A DNA stretch of 64,000 bases. It comes from Erythrobacter sp. (GTDB lineage Bacteria; Pseudomonadota; Alphaproteobacteria; Sphingomonadales; Sphingomonadaceae). Location: assembly GCA_009993605.1 (NCBI GenBank), contig JAACTB010000013.1:62001-126000 (forward strand), in the 5' to 3' direction. The position numbers and the translations under genes are program-made. Under the pieces are notes generated by a model that saw only the letters and a list, made by a program, of their open reading frames with translations, did no database searches and had not been told where the DNA came from. Below, in pieces: positions 8,442 through 18,025 of this stretch (the first letter of the stretch is position 1; every line of letters begins with the position of its first letter).

Positions 8442-10736
8442 TCATTCCGGCGGCGTCACTCCGTGGCTTTCGAGGAAGCGGAACACGGTGTTGTAGCGGT
8501 GCGGCGAGATATTCTCGCCCGACACGCGGTGCGTGTAGCCGGGATAGAGCATCATTTCGAACGGGACATTGCCTTCCTGCATCTCGGCGATGATCGCGGT
8601 CGCATTCTCGAACACGACGTTGTCGTCCGCCATGCCGTGGATGATCAGCAGCGGATCGCTGATCTTGATCGCATTCGGGATCGCGGATGCCGCTTCGTAA
8701 GCCGCGGCATCGCCCTGCGGCGTACCCATGTAGCGTTCGGTGTAATGCGTGTCGTAAAGCGCCCAATTTGTCACCGGCGCGCCGCTGATCCCGGCAGCAT
8801 ACAGGCCCGGGTCGGCCTGGAGCTGCTTCAGCGTCATGTATCCGCCATAGCTCCACCCATCGATGGCGATCTTGTCGGGATCGACGAAATCGAGCGTCTT
8901 GAGATATTCCGCACCCGCCTTCTGGTCGCGCACCTCGACCCCGCCCATCGCGCGGTAGATCGGTTGTTCGAAAGCGACGCCGCGATTGTTAGATCCCCGA
9001 TTGTCGAGCGCGAACCAGATATAGCCCTTGTCGACGATCGCCTGCCTCAGCGCCCCATCCCAGCCGCGATTGACGATCTGCGGCCCCGGCCCGCTGTAAT
9101 GATAGAAATAGACCGGATAGCGCTTGCCCGGTTCCATCTCCGGCGTGACCATTTCCCAATAGAGCGGCGTGCCGTCCTCCGCTTCGATCTGCCCGTATTG
9201 GGTCGGACGATGGCTGGCGAGATAGGGGGCGTAGGGATGATCGGCGTCGAGCTTGTTCTCCTCGACCCATGCGAGCCGCTCGCCTTCCTGGTCGGCGAGA
9301 TAGATCTGGCTCGGCGTATTGTCGTTCGAGCGCGTGACGAGCAGCGTCTGCCCCTTGCCGTCCATGGTCGCCGAGTGAGTGAAGCCCTTTTCGGTCAGGC
9401 GCCGGGGCGCGCCGATCGTGTCGCTGCCGTAATCGAGCGCATAGACATGCTGTTCGAGCGGGTCGTCCTCGCTGGTGGCGAGATAGAACAGACGCTGCGC
9501 CGACTGATCCACGCCGACAAGCGTGGTCACGACGAACTCGCCGCGCGTCAGCTGCCGCGACGTGCCCCAGCCATCCGCGCCGGAATACCGATAGAGGTGG
9601 CCGAAACCGTCGCGTTCCGACCACCAGATGAGGTCGCCATTGTCGAGGATGCGGTAATTGTCGGACAGGTTGATCCAGTAATCGTCTGCTGCCGCCTTCT
9701 CGGCGAAGACCGGCGCGACATCGCCCGTCGCCGGATCGACGCGCAGCAGGTCCATATGAGTCTGCGCGCGGTTCTGCCGCTGGACGTAGAGCGCGCTGCC
9801 ATCCGGCGCCCAGTCCACCCGGGCAAGGTAGAAATCGGTCGGATCGCCACCGGTGTAGACATCGGGATGCTGGAAATCGCCGAGATCGACCTTCACTCGA
9901 TTGCCGCCATCGGGGTCCATTACGAACAGTTCTACATCGGCATTCTCGCTGCCCGCGACCGGATAGCGTTGATCGAAGACCCGCGTACCGGTCGCGCCGA
10001 TGGCCGCACGCGTGACGACGCCGACCATGCTCTCGTCGAACCGTTCGACCGCGATCCGCTTGTCGTCGGGGCTCCACCAATAGCCGGTCAGGCGCCCCAT
10101 CTCTTCCTGGGCGACGAATTCCGCTTCGCCCCAGCGCACGTTCTCGTTCGCTTCGACGGGGGTGATCGGCGCGGACTCCTCGCCCACTTCGCCGACCCAG
10201 AGCCTGCGATCGCGCACGAAGGAGACATAGGCCCCCGTTTCGCTGAGCGCGGGGTTGAGCTCGCTTTCCTCCGTATCGGTCAGGCGCACCACGTCGCCGT
10301 CCAGACGCGCGAGGTAGAGATCGCCATCGAGCGGAACGAGCACGCCCTCCCCGTCGCTCGCCCACTGATAGGCGATGATTCCCTTGAGGCTGCCGACGCG
10401 CGCCCGTTCGCGCTGCATCTTTTCGTCCTCGGACAGCTCGCGGCCCGAGCCCAGTTTCTCGCTGTCGACCAGCATGGACCATTCCCGGCTCTCGCGGTCG
10501 TAAGCCCACAGATCGTAGCGCTCGCGATCGTTCTCGCGATTGCGCAGCAGGGTGAGATAGCGCCCATCGGGCGACAGTTTCGCCTGCCGCGGGCTCGGCC
10601 CGTCGAGGCTGGGCGAAGCGAAGACACGCTCGAAGGTAAGGTCCGCGCTCTGGCTCATCGCGCTGTCCTGCGCGAAAACGGGCGCGGCGAGCGGCGCGGT
10701 GGCGAGGAGGATGGCGGCGGTGATGACATGGCGCAT
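8442..10736 (-). CDS. Secreted S9 prolyl oligopeptidase / dipeptidyl peptidase IV
   Basis: A 764-residue serine peptidase exported by a signal peptide (cleavage near VFAQD, residues 20-24). The N-terminal two thirds form the DPP-IV beta-propeller (GRYLTLLRNRENDRERYDLW; GYWWSPDDKRIAVERFDES). The C-terminal alpha/beta-hydrolase domain has the nucleophile in GWSYGGY (Ser629), Asp in HGMADDN (about 704) and His in YPGYTHRVSG (about 736). The EE motif of DPP-IV (VAQEEMGR) is present, which suits cleavage of X-Pro dipeptides from the N-terminus. Single gene; probably periplasmic peptide catabolism. Confidence 0.9.
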   Translation of the reverse strand: MRHVITAAILLATAPLAAPVFAQDSAMSQSADLTFERVFASPSLDGPSPRQAKLSPDGRYLTLLRNRENDRERYDLWAYDRESREWSMLVDSEKLGSGRELSEDEKMQRERARVGSLKGIIAYQWASDGEGVLVPLDGDLYLARLDGDVVRLTDTEESELNPALSETGAYVSFVRDRRLWVGEVGEESAPITPVEANENVRWGEAEFVAQEEMGRLTGYWWSPDDKRIAVERFDESMVGVVTRAAIGATGTRVFDQRYPVAGSENADVELFVMDPDGGNRVKVDLGDFQHPDVYTGGDPTDFYLARVDWAPDGSALYVQRQNRAQTHMDLLRVDPATGDVAPVFAEKAAADDYWINLSDNYRILDNGDLIWWSERDGFGHLYRYSGADGWGTSRQLTRGEFVVTTLVGVDQSAQRLFYLATSEDDPLEQHVYALDYGSDTIGAPRRLTEKGFTHSATMDGKGQTLLVTRSNDNTPSQIYLADQEGERLAWVEENKLDADHPYAPYLASHRPTQYGQIEAEDGTPLYWEMVTPEMEPGKRYPVYFYHYSGPGPQIVNRGWDGALRQAIVDKGYIWFALDNRGSNNRGVAFEQPIYRAMGGVEVRDQKAGAEYLKTLDFVDPDKIAIDGWSYGGYMTLKQLQADPGLYAAGISGAPVTNWALYDTHYTERYMGTPQGDAAAYEAASAIPNAIKISDPLLIIHGMADDNVVFENATAIIAEMQEGNVPFEMMLYPGYTHRVSGENISPHRYNTVFRFLESHGVTPPE

Positions 10737-10813
10737 GGCAAGAAAGGCGTCCCGTGATTGCGAAATGGTGCGCAGCCTAGCCGGGTTGGGATTTGCCGCA
10801 AGCGTTGTCGGTT

Positions 10814-10940
10814 GGGTTCACACGAAGACACGAAGATGCAGTGCGCGCGGCGAAGCCGCCCTCCTACGAAAAAGCGAGGCATCAAGAAGGAATAGCTCCG
10901 GCGGGCCTATCACGCCATCTTCGTGTCTTCGTGTGAACCC
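10814..10940. repeat. Intergenic element with 25-bp perfect inverted repeats
   Basis: The 25 bases at 10814-10838 (GGGTTCACACGAAGACACGA...) are the exact reverse complement of 10916-10940, separated by 77 bases. Each arm contains an internal tandem ACACGAAG unit. The element lies between the S9 peptidase and rplS genes and holds no ORF. It looks like a miniature palindromic intergenic repeat (REP- or MITE-like); copy number elsewhere is unknown. Confidence 0.75.
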
Positions 10941-10955
10941 GTCTTAGGCGAAAAC

Positions 10956-10988
10956 GAAAAAGGGCCCGGCGGTCACCCACCGAGCCCC
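10956..10988 (-). terminator. Intrinsic terminator of trmD-rplS
   Basis: Read on the minus strand, GGGGCTCGGTGG pairs imperfectly with CCGCCGGGCCC, followed by TTTTTCG. It begins about 20 bases after the rplS stop codon. Confidence 0.7.
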
Positions 10989-11008
10989 AAATTTCGATCG
11001 CGAAAAGC

Positions 11009-11377
11009 TTACGCCTTGGGCGCGGACGCCTTGCGCTCGGCGATACGCGCGCTTTTGCCGGTGCGGCCGCGCAGGTAATACAGCTTGGCGCGACGCACCA
11101 CGCCGCGGCGGACCACGGTGATGCTGTCGACGATCGGCGAATAGAGCGGGAAGACGCGTTCCACGCCCTCGCCGAAGCTCATCTTGCGCACGGTGAAGTT
11201 GGAACCCATGCCGCGGTTGGAACGCGCGATCACCACGCCTTCGAAGTTCTGCACGCGCTCGCGCTGGCCTTCGACCACCTTCACGCCGACGCGCACGGTG
11301 TCACCCGCGCGGAATTCCGGAATATCCTTGCCGAGATTTTCAATCGCTTCGGCTTCGAGCGTCTGAATCAGGTTCAT
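11009..11377 (-). CDS. rplS: 50S ribosomal protein L19
   Basis: L19 lies at the 30S-50S interface. The 122 residues begin [20 protein letters not shown] and carry the family core [54 protein letters not shown] and the basic [17 protein letters not shown]. The ATG at 11377 gives the family N-terminus; an in-frame extension of 41 residues reaches into trmD and is not plausible. It follows trmD by 11 bases in one transcription unit and is closed by a terminator. Confidence 0.96.
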   Translation of the reverse strand: MNLIQTLEAEAIENLGKDIPEFRAGDTVRVGVKVVEGQRERVQNFEGVVIARSNRGMGSNFTVRKMSFGEGVERVFPLYSPIVDSITVVRRGVVRRAKLYYLRGRTGKSARIAERKASAPKA

Positions 11378-11388
11378 TGCCTGGTCCC

Positions 11389-12114
11389 TTAATCGTTTCG
11401 CCGCGCGCCAGAGGCAGGCTGGTCCCGAGCGCCACTGTGGCGCTCCCAAAGGTCCGGCCTGCGTAACCGTGTATCTTCTTCCGCGCGGGCTTTCCTCCAC
11501 GCGGCGATCTTCGCATGATCCCCCGATCGCAGCACTTCGGGGATCGTGCGCCCTTCCCAGTCTTGAGGTCGGGTGTATTGCGGGTATTCGATGAGGCCGT
11601 CCTCGAACGACTCCTCGACCCCGCTACAGGCCGCGCCCATTACGCCCGGAAGCAGCCGAATGCAAGCGTCGAGTATGGCGATCGCGGCGGTCTCTCCGCC
11701 CGACAGGACGATGTCCGCTAGGCTCACCTGCTCGACCTGCGGATAGGCGTCGAACAGGCGCTCGTCGAAGCCTTCGAACCGGCCGCACAGGATGGTGACG
11801 CCCGGCCCCGCCGCGATGGTGCGGATGCGGTCCTGCGCGATCGGTTTTCCGCGCGGCGTCATGGCGAGCACGGGTCGCTCGTCGTTCACGCTGTCGAGCG
11901 CACGGCCGAGCACGTCGGGCTTCAGCACCATGCCCGCGCCGCCCCCTGCGGGCGTGTCGTCCACCGTGCGGTGCTTGTCGGTCGCGAAGTCGCGGATCTG
12001 CACCGCCTCGCACGACCAATCCCCGCGCTCCAAGGCCCGTCCCGCCAGCGATACGCCGAGCGGACCGGGAAACATTTCGGGATACAGCGTCAGGACGGTG
12101 GCGGCGAAGGTCAT
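11389..12114 (-). CDS. trmD: tRNA (guanine-N1-)-methyltransferase
   Basis: Methylates G37 next to the anticodon with S-adenosylmethionine, preventing +1 frameshifts. The 241 residues show the SPOUT trefoil-knot features: [20 protein letters not shown] at the start, [18 protein letters not shown], the SAM loop [38 protein letters not shown] and the C-terminal [20 protein letters not shown]. It is upstream of rplS in the same unit. The usual upstream partners rpsP and rimM are 1 kb away on the same strand, cut off by an oppositely oriented oxidoreductase gene. Confidence 0.96.
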   Translation of the reverse strand: MTFAATVLTLYPEMFPGPLGVSLAGRALERGDWSCEAVQIRDFATDKHRTVDDTPAGGGAGMVLKPDVLGRALDSVNDERPVLAMTPRGKPIAQDRIRTIAAGPGVTILCGRFEGFDERLFDAYPQVEQVSLADIVLSGGETAAIAILDACIRLLPGVMGAACSGVEESFEDGLIEYPQYTRPQDWEGRTIPEVLRSGDHAKIAAWRKARAEEDTRLRRPDLWERHSGARDQPASGARRND

Positions 12115-12170
12115 GCCGCGCGCTTTAGGCGGCGCGGCAACGCTTTGCCATCCCGCGCGTTCGGACCGCC

Positions 12171-13091
12171 ATGAGCGAGCATATCGACGACTGCATCATC
12201 GTGGGCGCTGGCCCCGCCGGGCTGACCGCCGCGATCTACCTGGCGCGCTTCCATCTCTCGATCCGCCTGTTCGATTGCGGGACGAGCCGTGCGAGCTGGA
12301 TTCCGACCAGCCACAATCATGCGGGCTTTCCGGACGGTATCAATGGCAAGGAATTGCTGGAGCGGATGCGCGATCAGGCGGCGAAATACGGCGCGCTGCG
12401 CGAACCGAAGCGCGTGACCGGGCTATCCAAGCAAGGTGAGATTTTCGAGGTCGGATGCGGCGACGAGATCTATCGTGCCCGCACTGTCCTGCTCGCGACC
12501 GGTGTCGTTAACAATCAACCCGATGGGATGGACGAGGCGCTCCACGCCGAAGCACTCTCGCGCGGGCTTCTGCGCTATTGCCCGATCTGCGACGGCTACG
12601 AAGTGACCGACAAGCGCGTCGGCGTGATCGGGACGGGCGGCCACGGCACCGCCGAAGCGCAATTCCTGCGCGGCTACACCGCCGATATCACGCTGATCAG
12701 CCCACATGGCGACCACGATCTGGACGATCAATGCTCGCGCGCTCTGGACGATGCAGGGATCGCAAGGTTCGCGGGACCGTGCGGCGATTTCGCGATCGAA
12801 CAGGATAAGCTGGCGGTCGATACTGCCGAAGGCCGCTTGGCATTCGACAGCATCTATCCGGCGCTGGGATCGAAAATCCGCTCCGGCCTCGCCGTGGATT
12901 GCGGCGCCGATGTCAGCGACGAAGGCTGCATCCTCGTCGGCGATCACTTGGAAACCAGCGTGCCGGGCCTGTTCGCCGCAGGAGACGTCGTGGTGGGCCT
13001 CGACCAGATCAGCCACGCCATGGGCCAGGCGGGCGTCGCGGCGACGACCATCCGCAACCACCTGGCCGAGGAACGCCCGCTGCGGCGCTGA
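12171..13091 (+). CDS. Thioredoxin reductase-like NAD(P)/FAD oxidoreductase
   Basis: A 306-residue flavoprotein with the thioredoxin reductase layout: FAD Rossmann motif [20 protein letters not shown] at the N-terminus, a CPIC redox pair (residues about 139-142, in YCPICDGYE), the NAD(P) motif [20 protein letters not shown], and the C-terminal FAD block [23 protein letters not shown]. The CxxC is of the thioredoxin-reductase kind rather than that of CxxC-less ferredoxin-NADP reductases, but the real partner is unknown. It lies inverted between trmD and rimM: 56 bases divergent from trmD, and its stop is 2 bases from the rimM stop. Confidence 0.87.
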   Translation: MSEHIDDCIIVGAGPAGLTAAIYLARFHLSIRLFDCGTSRASWIPTSHNHAGFPDGINGKELLERMRDQAAKYGALREPKRVTGLSKQGEIFEVGCGDEIYRARTVLLATGVVNNQPDGMDEALHAEALSRGLLRYCPICDGYEVTDKRVGVIGTGGHGTAEAQFLRGYTADITLISPHGDHDLDDQCSRALDDAGIARFAGPCGDFAIEQDKLAVDTAEGRLAFDSIYPALGSKIRSGLAVDCGADVSDEGCILVGDHLETSVPGLFAAGDVVVGLDQISHAMGQAGVAATTIRNHLAEERPLRR

Positions 13092-13093
13092 GG

Positions 13094-13579
13094 TCAGTCC
13101 AGAAAATCCGCGCTCATCACCAGGCGCTCGGCGCTCCATTCGGGAACGGCCCGCTCGGTCAGCGGAATCATGAAGCTCTTGCCATCGGGTTTTTCGATCT
13201 CGACGATATCGGTAGCGCCGAAATTCTCGATCGCTCTCACCTCGCCCACCGGCTCGCCGCTATCGGTAACGACCGCGAGACCGATCAGGTCGGAGTGATA
13301 GAATTCGCCGTCTTCCAACGGCGGCAGATCGTTTCGCGAAACGCTCAGCGTGGTGCCGCGCAGCTTTTCGGCAGCGGTGCGGTTGTCGATGCCCGCGAAC
13401 CGGGCGATCGCCCCGCCTTTATTGTCGCTGCGTACCTTTTGCAGCGTCAATGCACCGTCATTGTAGTGCTTGTGCGCTTTGAGGCTTTCCAGCCCATCGC
13501 CGAGCAGCTTCAGCCGCACCTCGCCCGCGATGCCATGGGCGCCGGTGACGGCAGCGAGCGTAATGGGATCGCGAGACAT
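13094..13579 (-). CDS. rimM: Ribosome maturation factor RimM
   Basis: A 161-residue 16S processing factor that binds S19 during 30S head assembly. The N-terminal domain has ITLAAVTGAHGIAGEVRLKLLGD and RTAAEKLRGTTLSVSRNDLP. The C-terminal PRC-barrel has EFYHSDLIGLAVVTDSGEPVG, DIVEIEKPDGKSFMIPL and a final VPEW. It is downstream of rpsP across a 74-base gap that holds a long hairpin. Its stop nearly touches the stop of the convergent oxidoreductase gene. Confidence 0.94.
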   Translation of the reverse strand: MSRDPITLAAVTGAHGIAGEVRLKLLGDGLESLKAHKHYNDGALTLQKVRSDNKGGAIARFAGIDNRTAAEKLRGTTLSVSRNDLPPLEDGEFYHSDLIGLAVVTDSGEPVGEVRAIENFGATDIVEIEKPDGKSFMIPLTERAVPEWSAERLVMSADFLD

Positions 13580-13598
13580 GCCTACCTTGTAAATCGGT

Positions 13599-13640
13599 CC
13601 CGCCCCCGCTCGACGACCAATAGTGTCGAGCGGGGTCGGG
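13599..13640. repeat. Long hairpin between rpsP and rimM
   Basis: CCCCGCTCGAC (13604-13614) pairs exactly with GTCGAGCGGGG (13625-13635). With one mismatch the stem extends by four more pairs outward (13599-13640), around a 10-base loop. There is no T-run on the minus strand, so it is more likely an attenuator, RNase or mRNA-stability element than a full terminator. Confidence 0.6.
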
Positions 13641-13653
13641 ATATGGCCTGAAA

Positions 13654-14133
13654 TCAGCTCTCGGCCTTGTCTTCGGCCTCTGCCGCAGTCTCGGCGGTTT
13701 CCGCAGCAGCGCCTTCATCGGCGGGCGTTTCTGCGGTTTCTTCCTCGGCCGGAGCATTGGCTTCGGCTTCGGCGGCCTTCTTGGCTTCTTCGGCTTCAGC
13801 GGCCTTGGCAGCCTTTTCCTCGGCGCGTTCCTTGGCGGCTTCGCCCGGCTCGCCCTTCTTGGGGTTGTTGCGCGCCGCACGTTCCACGATGCCCGCCTTG
13901 TCGAGGAAACGGGCGACACGGTCCGAAGGAACGGCGCCGACGCCGATCCAGTAACGCGCACGATCTTCGTCGATCTTCACGCGGCCTTCGTCGTCCTTGG
14001 GCAGCATCGGGTTGTAGGTGCCGATCTGCTCCAGATACTTGCCGTCGCGCGGGGCGCGGCTGTCGGAGACGACGATACGATAATACGGACGCTTCTTGGC
14101 GCCACCGCGCGAGAGACGGATTGCAACTGCCAT
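13654..14133 (-). CDS. rpsP: 30S ribosomal protein S16 with long Ala/Glu-rich tail
   Basis: S16 binds the 5' domain of 16S rRNA. The first ~80 residues are canonical: [41 protein letters not shown] and [20 protein letters not shown]. The protein is 159 residues, about twice the E. coli length. The extra half is a low-complexity tail of Ala, Glu, Lys and Thr, probably flexible, of a kind seen in this bacterial group. Lies 33 bases downstream of ffh and upstream of rimM. Confidence 0.95.
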   Translation of the reverse strand: MAVAIRLSRGGAKKRPYYRIVVSDSRAPRDGKYLEQIGTYNPMLPKDDEGRVKIDEDRARYWIGVGAVPSDRVARFLDKAGIVERAARNNPKKGEPGEAAKERAEEKAAKAAEAEEAKKAAEAEANAPAEEETAETPADEGAAAETAETAAEAEDKAES

Positions 14134-14166
14134 TTTATGTCACCTTTCGAATGTAAAAACCTGAAA

Positions 14167-15648
14167 TCACTTCTTGTTCAATAATCGTGCAAGATCGGGC
14201 GGGAGCGTGTTGGGATCGACGCCAGGCCCCTGCCCGCCGCCGCCGCCGGGCAGGCCTGGCATTCCGCCCCCGCCCATTCCGCCGAAGCCTCCACCGCCGC
14301 CGAACAGCGCGCCGAGGCCCTTAAGTCCGCCCATCTTTTTGATCTGCTTCATGGCGCGGCCCATCTCCTGGTGCATCTTGAGCACTTTGTTGACGTCCTG
14401 CACCTGCGTGCCCGAACCTGCCGCCACGCGCTTCTTGCGCTTGGCGTTCATCAGTTCGGGGCGCTTCCGTTCCTTCGCGGTCATGGAACCGATGATGGCG
14501 TCCATGTGCAACAGCACCCGGTCGTCCATATTGGACGCCGCCATCGCCGCCTTGGCCTTCTTCATGCCGGGCATCATGCCCGCCAGCATCCCCAGCCCGC
14601 CCATGTTCTGCATCTGCTTCAACTGCATCCGCAGATCGTCGAGGTCGAACTGGCCCTTCGCCATCTTCTTGGCGAGCGCTTCGGCGTCTTCCTGCTTGAC
14701 GCTGGCCGCTGCCTTTTCGACGAGGCTGACGACGTCGCCCATGCCGAGAATGCGGCCCGCGACGCGCTTGGGATCGAAGGCCTCGATCGCGTCCAGTTTC
14801 TCGCCCGTACCCGCGAACTTGATCGGCTTCCCGGTAACGAAGCGCATGGAGAGCGCAGCGCCGCCGCGTGCATCGCCGTCCATCCGGGTCAAGACGACGC
14901 CGGTCAGCGGCACTTCGTCAGTGAAGCTCTTGGCGACGTTGACCGCGTCCTGACCGGTCAGGCTGTCGACGACGAGCAGCACTTCGGTGGGCGTCGAGAC
15001 CGAGGCGACCGCCTTCATCTCGGCCATCAACGCCTCGTCGACATGCAGGCGGCCCGCCGTATCGAGCAGGAGAACGTCGGCATTCTGAAGCTTCGCACTC
15101 TCGAGTGCGCGGCGCGCGATATCGACCGGCTGCTGGCCTTGGATAATCGGCAGAGTCGCGACATCGACCTGCGTGCCCAGCACCTGCAACTGTTCCTGCG
15201 CCGCCGGACGATTGACGTCGAGCGAGGCCATCAGCGCCTTTTTGCCGTGCTTTTCGCGGATCAGGCGGCCGAGCTTGGCGGTGGTCGTCGTTTTACCCGA
15301 GCCTTGCAGGCCGACCATCATGATCACGACCGGCGGCTTTGCCTCGAGCTTCAGCTTGCCCGCATCCGCATCGGCGTCCTCGCCGCCGCCGAGCATGGCG
15401 GTCAGCTCGTCATCGACGATCTTGATGACCTGCTGGCCGGGGGTGACGGAACGCAGCACGTCCTGGCCGATGGCGCGTTCGGTGACGGCATCGATGAATC
15501 GGCGCACGACGGGCAGAGCCACGTCGGCTTCGAGCAGCGCGATCCGCACTTCGCGCATCGCATCGCGCACGTCCTGTTCGGACAATGCGCCGCGGCCCTT
15601 CAAGCGATCGAAGACGGAGCCGAGACGGTCGGACAGAGTGTCGAACAT
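14167..15648 (-). CDS. ffh: Signal recognition particle protein (SRP54 GTPase)
   Basis: Binds signal sequences of nascent membrane proteins together with 4.5S RNA and docks to FtsY. The 493 residues have the N domain (MFDTLSDRLGSVFDRLKGRG), the G domain with P-loop GLQGSGKTTTTAKL (about 110-123), DVNRPAAQEQL, DTAGRLHVDE, TRMDGDARGGAAL and GTGEKLDAIEAFDP. The methionine-rich M domain contains the RNA-binding SGTQVQDVNKVLK and ends in a Gly/Met/Pro-rich tail. First gene of the ffh-rpsP-rimM unit. Confidence 0.97.
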   Translation of the reverse strand: MFDTLSDRLGSVFDRLKGRGALSEQDVRDAMREVRIALLEADVALPVVRRFIDAVTERAIGQDVLRSVTPGQQVIKIVDDELTAMLGGGEDADADAGKLKLEAKPPVVIMMVGLQGSGKTTTTAKLGRLIREKHGKKALMASLDVNRPAAQEQLQVLGTQVDVATLPIIQGQQPVDIARRALESAKLQNADVLLLDTAGRLHVDEALMAEMKAVASVSTPTEVLLVVDSLTGQDAVNVAKSFTDEVPLTGVVLTRMDGDARGGAALSMRFVTGKPIKFAGTGEKLDAIEAFDPKRVAGRILGMGDVVSLVEKAAASVKQEDAEALAKKMAKGQFDLDDLRMQLKQMQNMGGLGMLAGMMPGMKKAKAAMAASNMDDRVLLHMDAIIGSMTAKERKRPELMNAKRKKRVAAGSGTQVQDVNKVLKMHQEMGRAMKQIKKMGGLKGLGALFGGGGGFGGMGGGGMPGLPGGGGGQGPGVDPNTLPPDLARLLNKK

Positions 15649-15788
15649 GGTCTTTCAACTCCTTGCGCGCCGTGGGCGCCGGATCAAACGCGAAAAACGC
15701 CGGCGGACGAGAACTCGTCGGCCAGCGTTGCGAATTCAAGCGAATTCGGCTTTGTCGTATGGGCTAAAAAAGCCCGGAAACCTTCGAA

Positions 15789-15864
<76 letters not shown>

Positions 15865-15958
15865 GCGCCATTCGTCGCCCGCCGGACGGATCCGGTGGGC
15901 AGGACGCGCCCTCTATAATCAGGGCGCGTCCGTTGCAAGTCAAAAAACTCGGTCCGAC

Positions 15959-16282
15959 TCAGCTTTCTTCCTCGTCGTCGTCGCCCTTGCCCTTGGACAC
16001 GCCGAGATCGTCGTCGCCGCCGAGATCGACCTCGTTGTCGGGCGAATCCTCGTCATCGTCGATATCGTCCAGATCGTCATCGGCCAGATCGCTGTCGGCC
16101 TCGCCATCCTTGTCCTTCTTCTCCTCCTCGAAGGGGATCGGCTGCTTGGACTTCAGGACGGGTTCCGGCGTCCATTCCTCACCGCATTCGATGCAGGTGA
16201 CGGGATCTTCCTTGTTCAGATCGTAGAAGCGGGTGCCGCACTTCGGGCAGGTCCGCTTGGTGCCCCATTCCGGTTTGACCAT
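15959..16282 (-). CDS. TIGR02300 family zinc-ribbon protein (FYDLN acid domain)
   Basis: A 107-residue protein typical of alphaproteobacteria, function unknown. The N-terminus has a zinc-ribbon of two CxxC pairs (TCPKCGTRFYDLNKEDPVTC, then IECGEEW) with the FYDLN motif that names the family. The C-terminal half is an extremely acidic Asp/Glu run with little else. The start at 16282 gives the family N-terminus MVKPEWGTKRTCP; a longer in-frame reading reaches into the aroA region and is implausible. Lies just upstream of tRNA-Ala. Confidence 0.88.
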   Translation of the reverse strand: MVKPEWGTKRTCPKCGTRFYDLNKEDPVTCIECGEEWTPEPVLKSKQPIPFEEEKKDKDGEADSDLADDDLDDIDDDEDSPDNEVDLGGDDDLGVSKGKGDDDEEES

Positions 16283-16463
16283 GTGTAATCCTTGGCTTGG
16301 CGCCCCCGGCACGATGCCGCAGGGCGATGAAATCGATACGTCATGATGGGAACCTGCGCTGCATTCGGCAAGGCAGGAATCAACAGCGCGCGCGCCTTGC
16401 CAGAACGCCCCCCCACTGTCAAAGCGCGGGGCCTCACCCCTGCCAGCCTTACCGGACCCCGCC

Positions 16464-17768
16464 GTGACCGCCCATCGCTTCATGCCCACCGGCCCGCTTA
16501 CCGGACGCATCCGCGTGCCGGGCGACAAATCGATCAGCCATCGCGCCCTGATGTTCGCGGCACTTGCCGTGGGCCGCAGCCGGATCGAGGGCCTGCTCGA
16601 AGGAGAGGACGTCCTCGCAACCGCCGCCGCCCTGCGCATGATGGGCGCGACGATCGTGCGCGAAACCGATGCATGGGTCGTCGACGGAGTCGGGGTCGGC
16701 GGCTTGCTGGAACCGGACGGCCCGCTAAACATGGGCAATAGCGGCACCTCCGCAAGGCTCCTGATGGGGCTGTTGGCAAGCCACGGCTTCACGGCGAGCA
16801 TGGTCGGCGACGCCAGCCTGTCGAAGCGACCGATGGGCCGCGTGACGCAGCCGTTGTCTCAAATGGGCGCAAGCTTCCAGTCCGCAGGCGACCGCCTTCC
16901 GATGATCATCGAGGGCGCGCATCCCGCCGTGCCGATCGAATATCGCCTCCCGGTGGCGAGCGCGCAGGTCAAGAGCGCGGTCCTTCTCGCCGCGCTCAAC
17001 ACGCCCGGAACGACGCGCGTGATCGAGCCCGTGCCGACCCGCGACCACACCGAACGGATGCTGCGAGGCTTCGGCGTCGATGTCGCAGTGAGCGTGGAAG
17101 AGGGAGAGCGGGTCATCTCGATTACCGGCCCCGTCGACCTCGAACCCTGCGACGTGATTGTCCCAGGCGATCCCTCCTCCGCCGCCTTTTTCGCGGTGGC
17201 GGCTAGCGTGGTGCCGGGAAGCGATCTCGTGATCGAGAATGTCGGCCTCAATCCCACGCGCGACGGGATCTACAAGGTGCTCGATAAGATGGGCGCGAAT
17301 ATCGAGAAGCTGGGCGCGCGCGAGGTGGGCGGCGAACCGGTCGCCGATCTGCGCGTACGCCATGCGCTGCTCAGCGGTGTCGAGGTCGACCCTGCCCTCG
17401 CCCCCAGCATGATCGACGAATTTCCGGTCCTGTTCGTGGCCGCGGCCTTGGCGGACGGGACGACCGTCACCAGCGGGCTCGACGAACTGCGCGTCAAGGA
17501 AAGCGACCGCCTCTCCACCATGGCCGCCGCGCTCGGCGCGATCGGCGCGAAAGTGGAAGAGCGCGAGGACGGTCTCGTCATCGAGGGCAGCGCGGGCGCT
17601 CCGCTCGCAGGCGGCGGTCCGATCGCGACTCATCTCGACCACCGCATCGCAATGAGCATGGCAGTCGCCGGGCTCATCAGCCGCGATGGCGTGGCCGTCG
17701 ACAGCGTGGACCCGATCGCGACGAGCTTCCCCAATTTCATGGACCTGATCGGCGAGGCTGCGCGATGA
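16464..17768 (+). CDS. aroA: 3-phosphoshikimate 1-carboxyvinyltransferase (EPSP synthase)
   Basis: Sixth step of the shikimate pathway: joins PEP to shikimate 3-phosphate. The 434 residues carry IRVPGDKSISHRALMFAALA (PEP/S3P site), LNMGNSGTSARLLMGLLASH, MGRVTQPLSQMGA, EYRLPVASAQVKSAVLLAAL and DELRVKESDRLSTMAAAL. Residue patterns look like the class II type common in alphaproteobacteria, but this is a judgement by eye. The start is GTG at 16464 (MTAHRFMPTGPLTG); an ATG at 16482 is an alternative. It overlaps the next gene as ATGA. Confidence 0.95.
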   Translation: MTAHRFMPTGPLTGRIRVPGDKSISHRALMFAALAVGRSRIEGLLEGEDVLATAAALRMMGATIVRETDAWVVDGVGVGGLLEPDGPLNMGNSGTSARLLMGLLASHGFTASMVGDASLSKRPMGRVTQPLSQMGASFQSAGDRLPMIIEGAHPAVPIEYRLPVASAQVKSAVLLAALNTPGTTRVIEPVPTRDHTERMLRGFGVDVAVSVEEGERVISITGPVDLEPCDVIVPGDPSSAAFFAVAASVVPGSDLVIENVGLNPTRDGIYKVLDKMGANIEKLGAREVGGEPVADLRVRHALLSGVEVDPALAPSMIDEFPVLFVAAALADGTTVTSGLDELRVKESDRLSTMAAALGAIGAKVEEREDGLVIEGSAGAPLAGGGPIATHLDHRIAMSMAVAGLISRDGVAVDSVDPIATSFPNFMDLIGEAAR

Positions 17769-18025
17769 CCGAGACGATCGATTTCGCAACGCTCGTCGGC
17801 TTCGTAGGAATGGCCTGCATTATCGCGGCCTATGCCTATCTGACGTGGAAGACGGATCCCAATCCCTTCATCCTCCACGGTACCAATCTGACCGGCGCGG
17901 CGCTGCTGACCGTATCGCTGCTGGTCCACACCAACTGGCCGAGCCTGGTGCTGGAGGGGTTCTGGGCCGCGATCGCAATCTGGGGTCTCGTCAAAGCCAT
18001 GCGCGATCGCAGGAGACAGACATGA
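17765..18025 (+). CDS. Small CBU_0592-like membrane protein
   Basis: An 86-residue inner-membrane protein with three hydrophobic helices: VGFVGMACIIAAYAYLTW (about residues 11-28), GAALLTVSLLVHTN and VLEGFWAAIAIWGLVKAM, then a basic C-terminus. The pattern matches the CBU_0592 domain family of unknown function. It overlaps aroA by 4 bases and cmk by 4 bases, so the three genes are translated as one operon. Confidence 0.75.
   Translation: MTETIDFATLVGFVGMACIIAAYAYLTWKTDPNPFILHGTNLTGAALLTVSLLVHTNWPSLVLEGFWAAIAIWGLVKAMRDRRRQT

Noticed and set aside
8463-10757. A plus-strand frame as long as the S9 peptidase
   Set aside because: Exact antisense shadow; the minus strand has signal peptide and catalytic triad.
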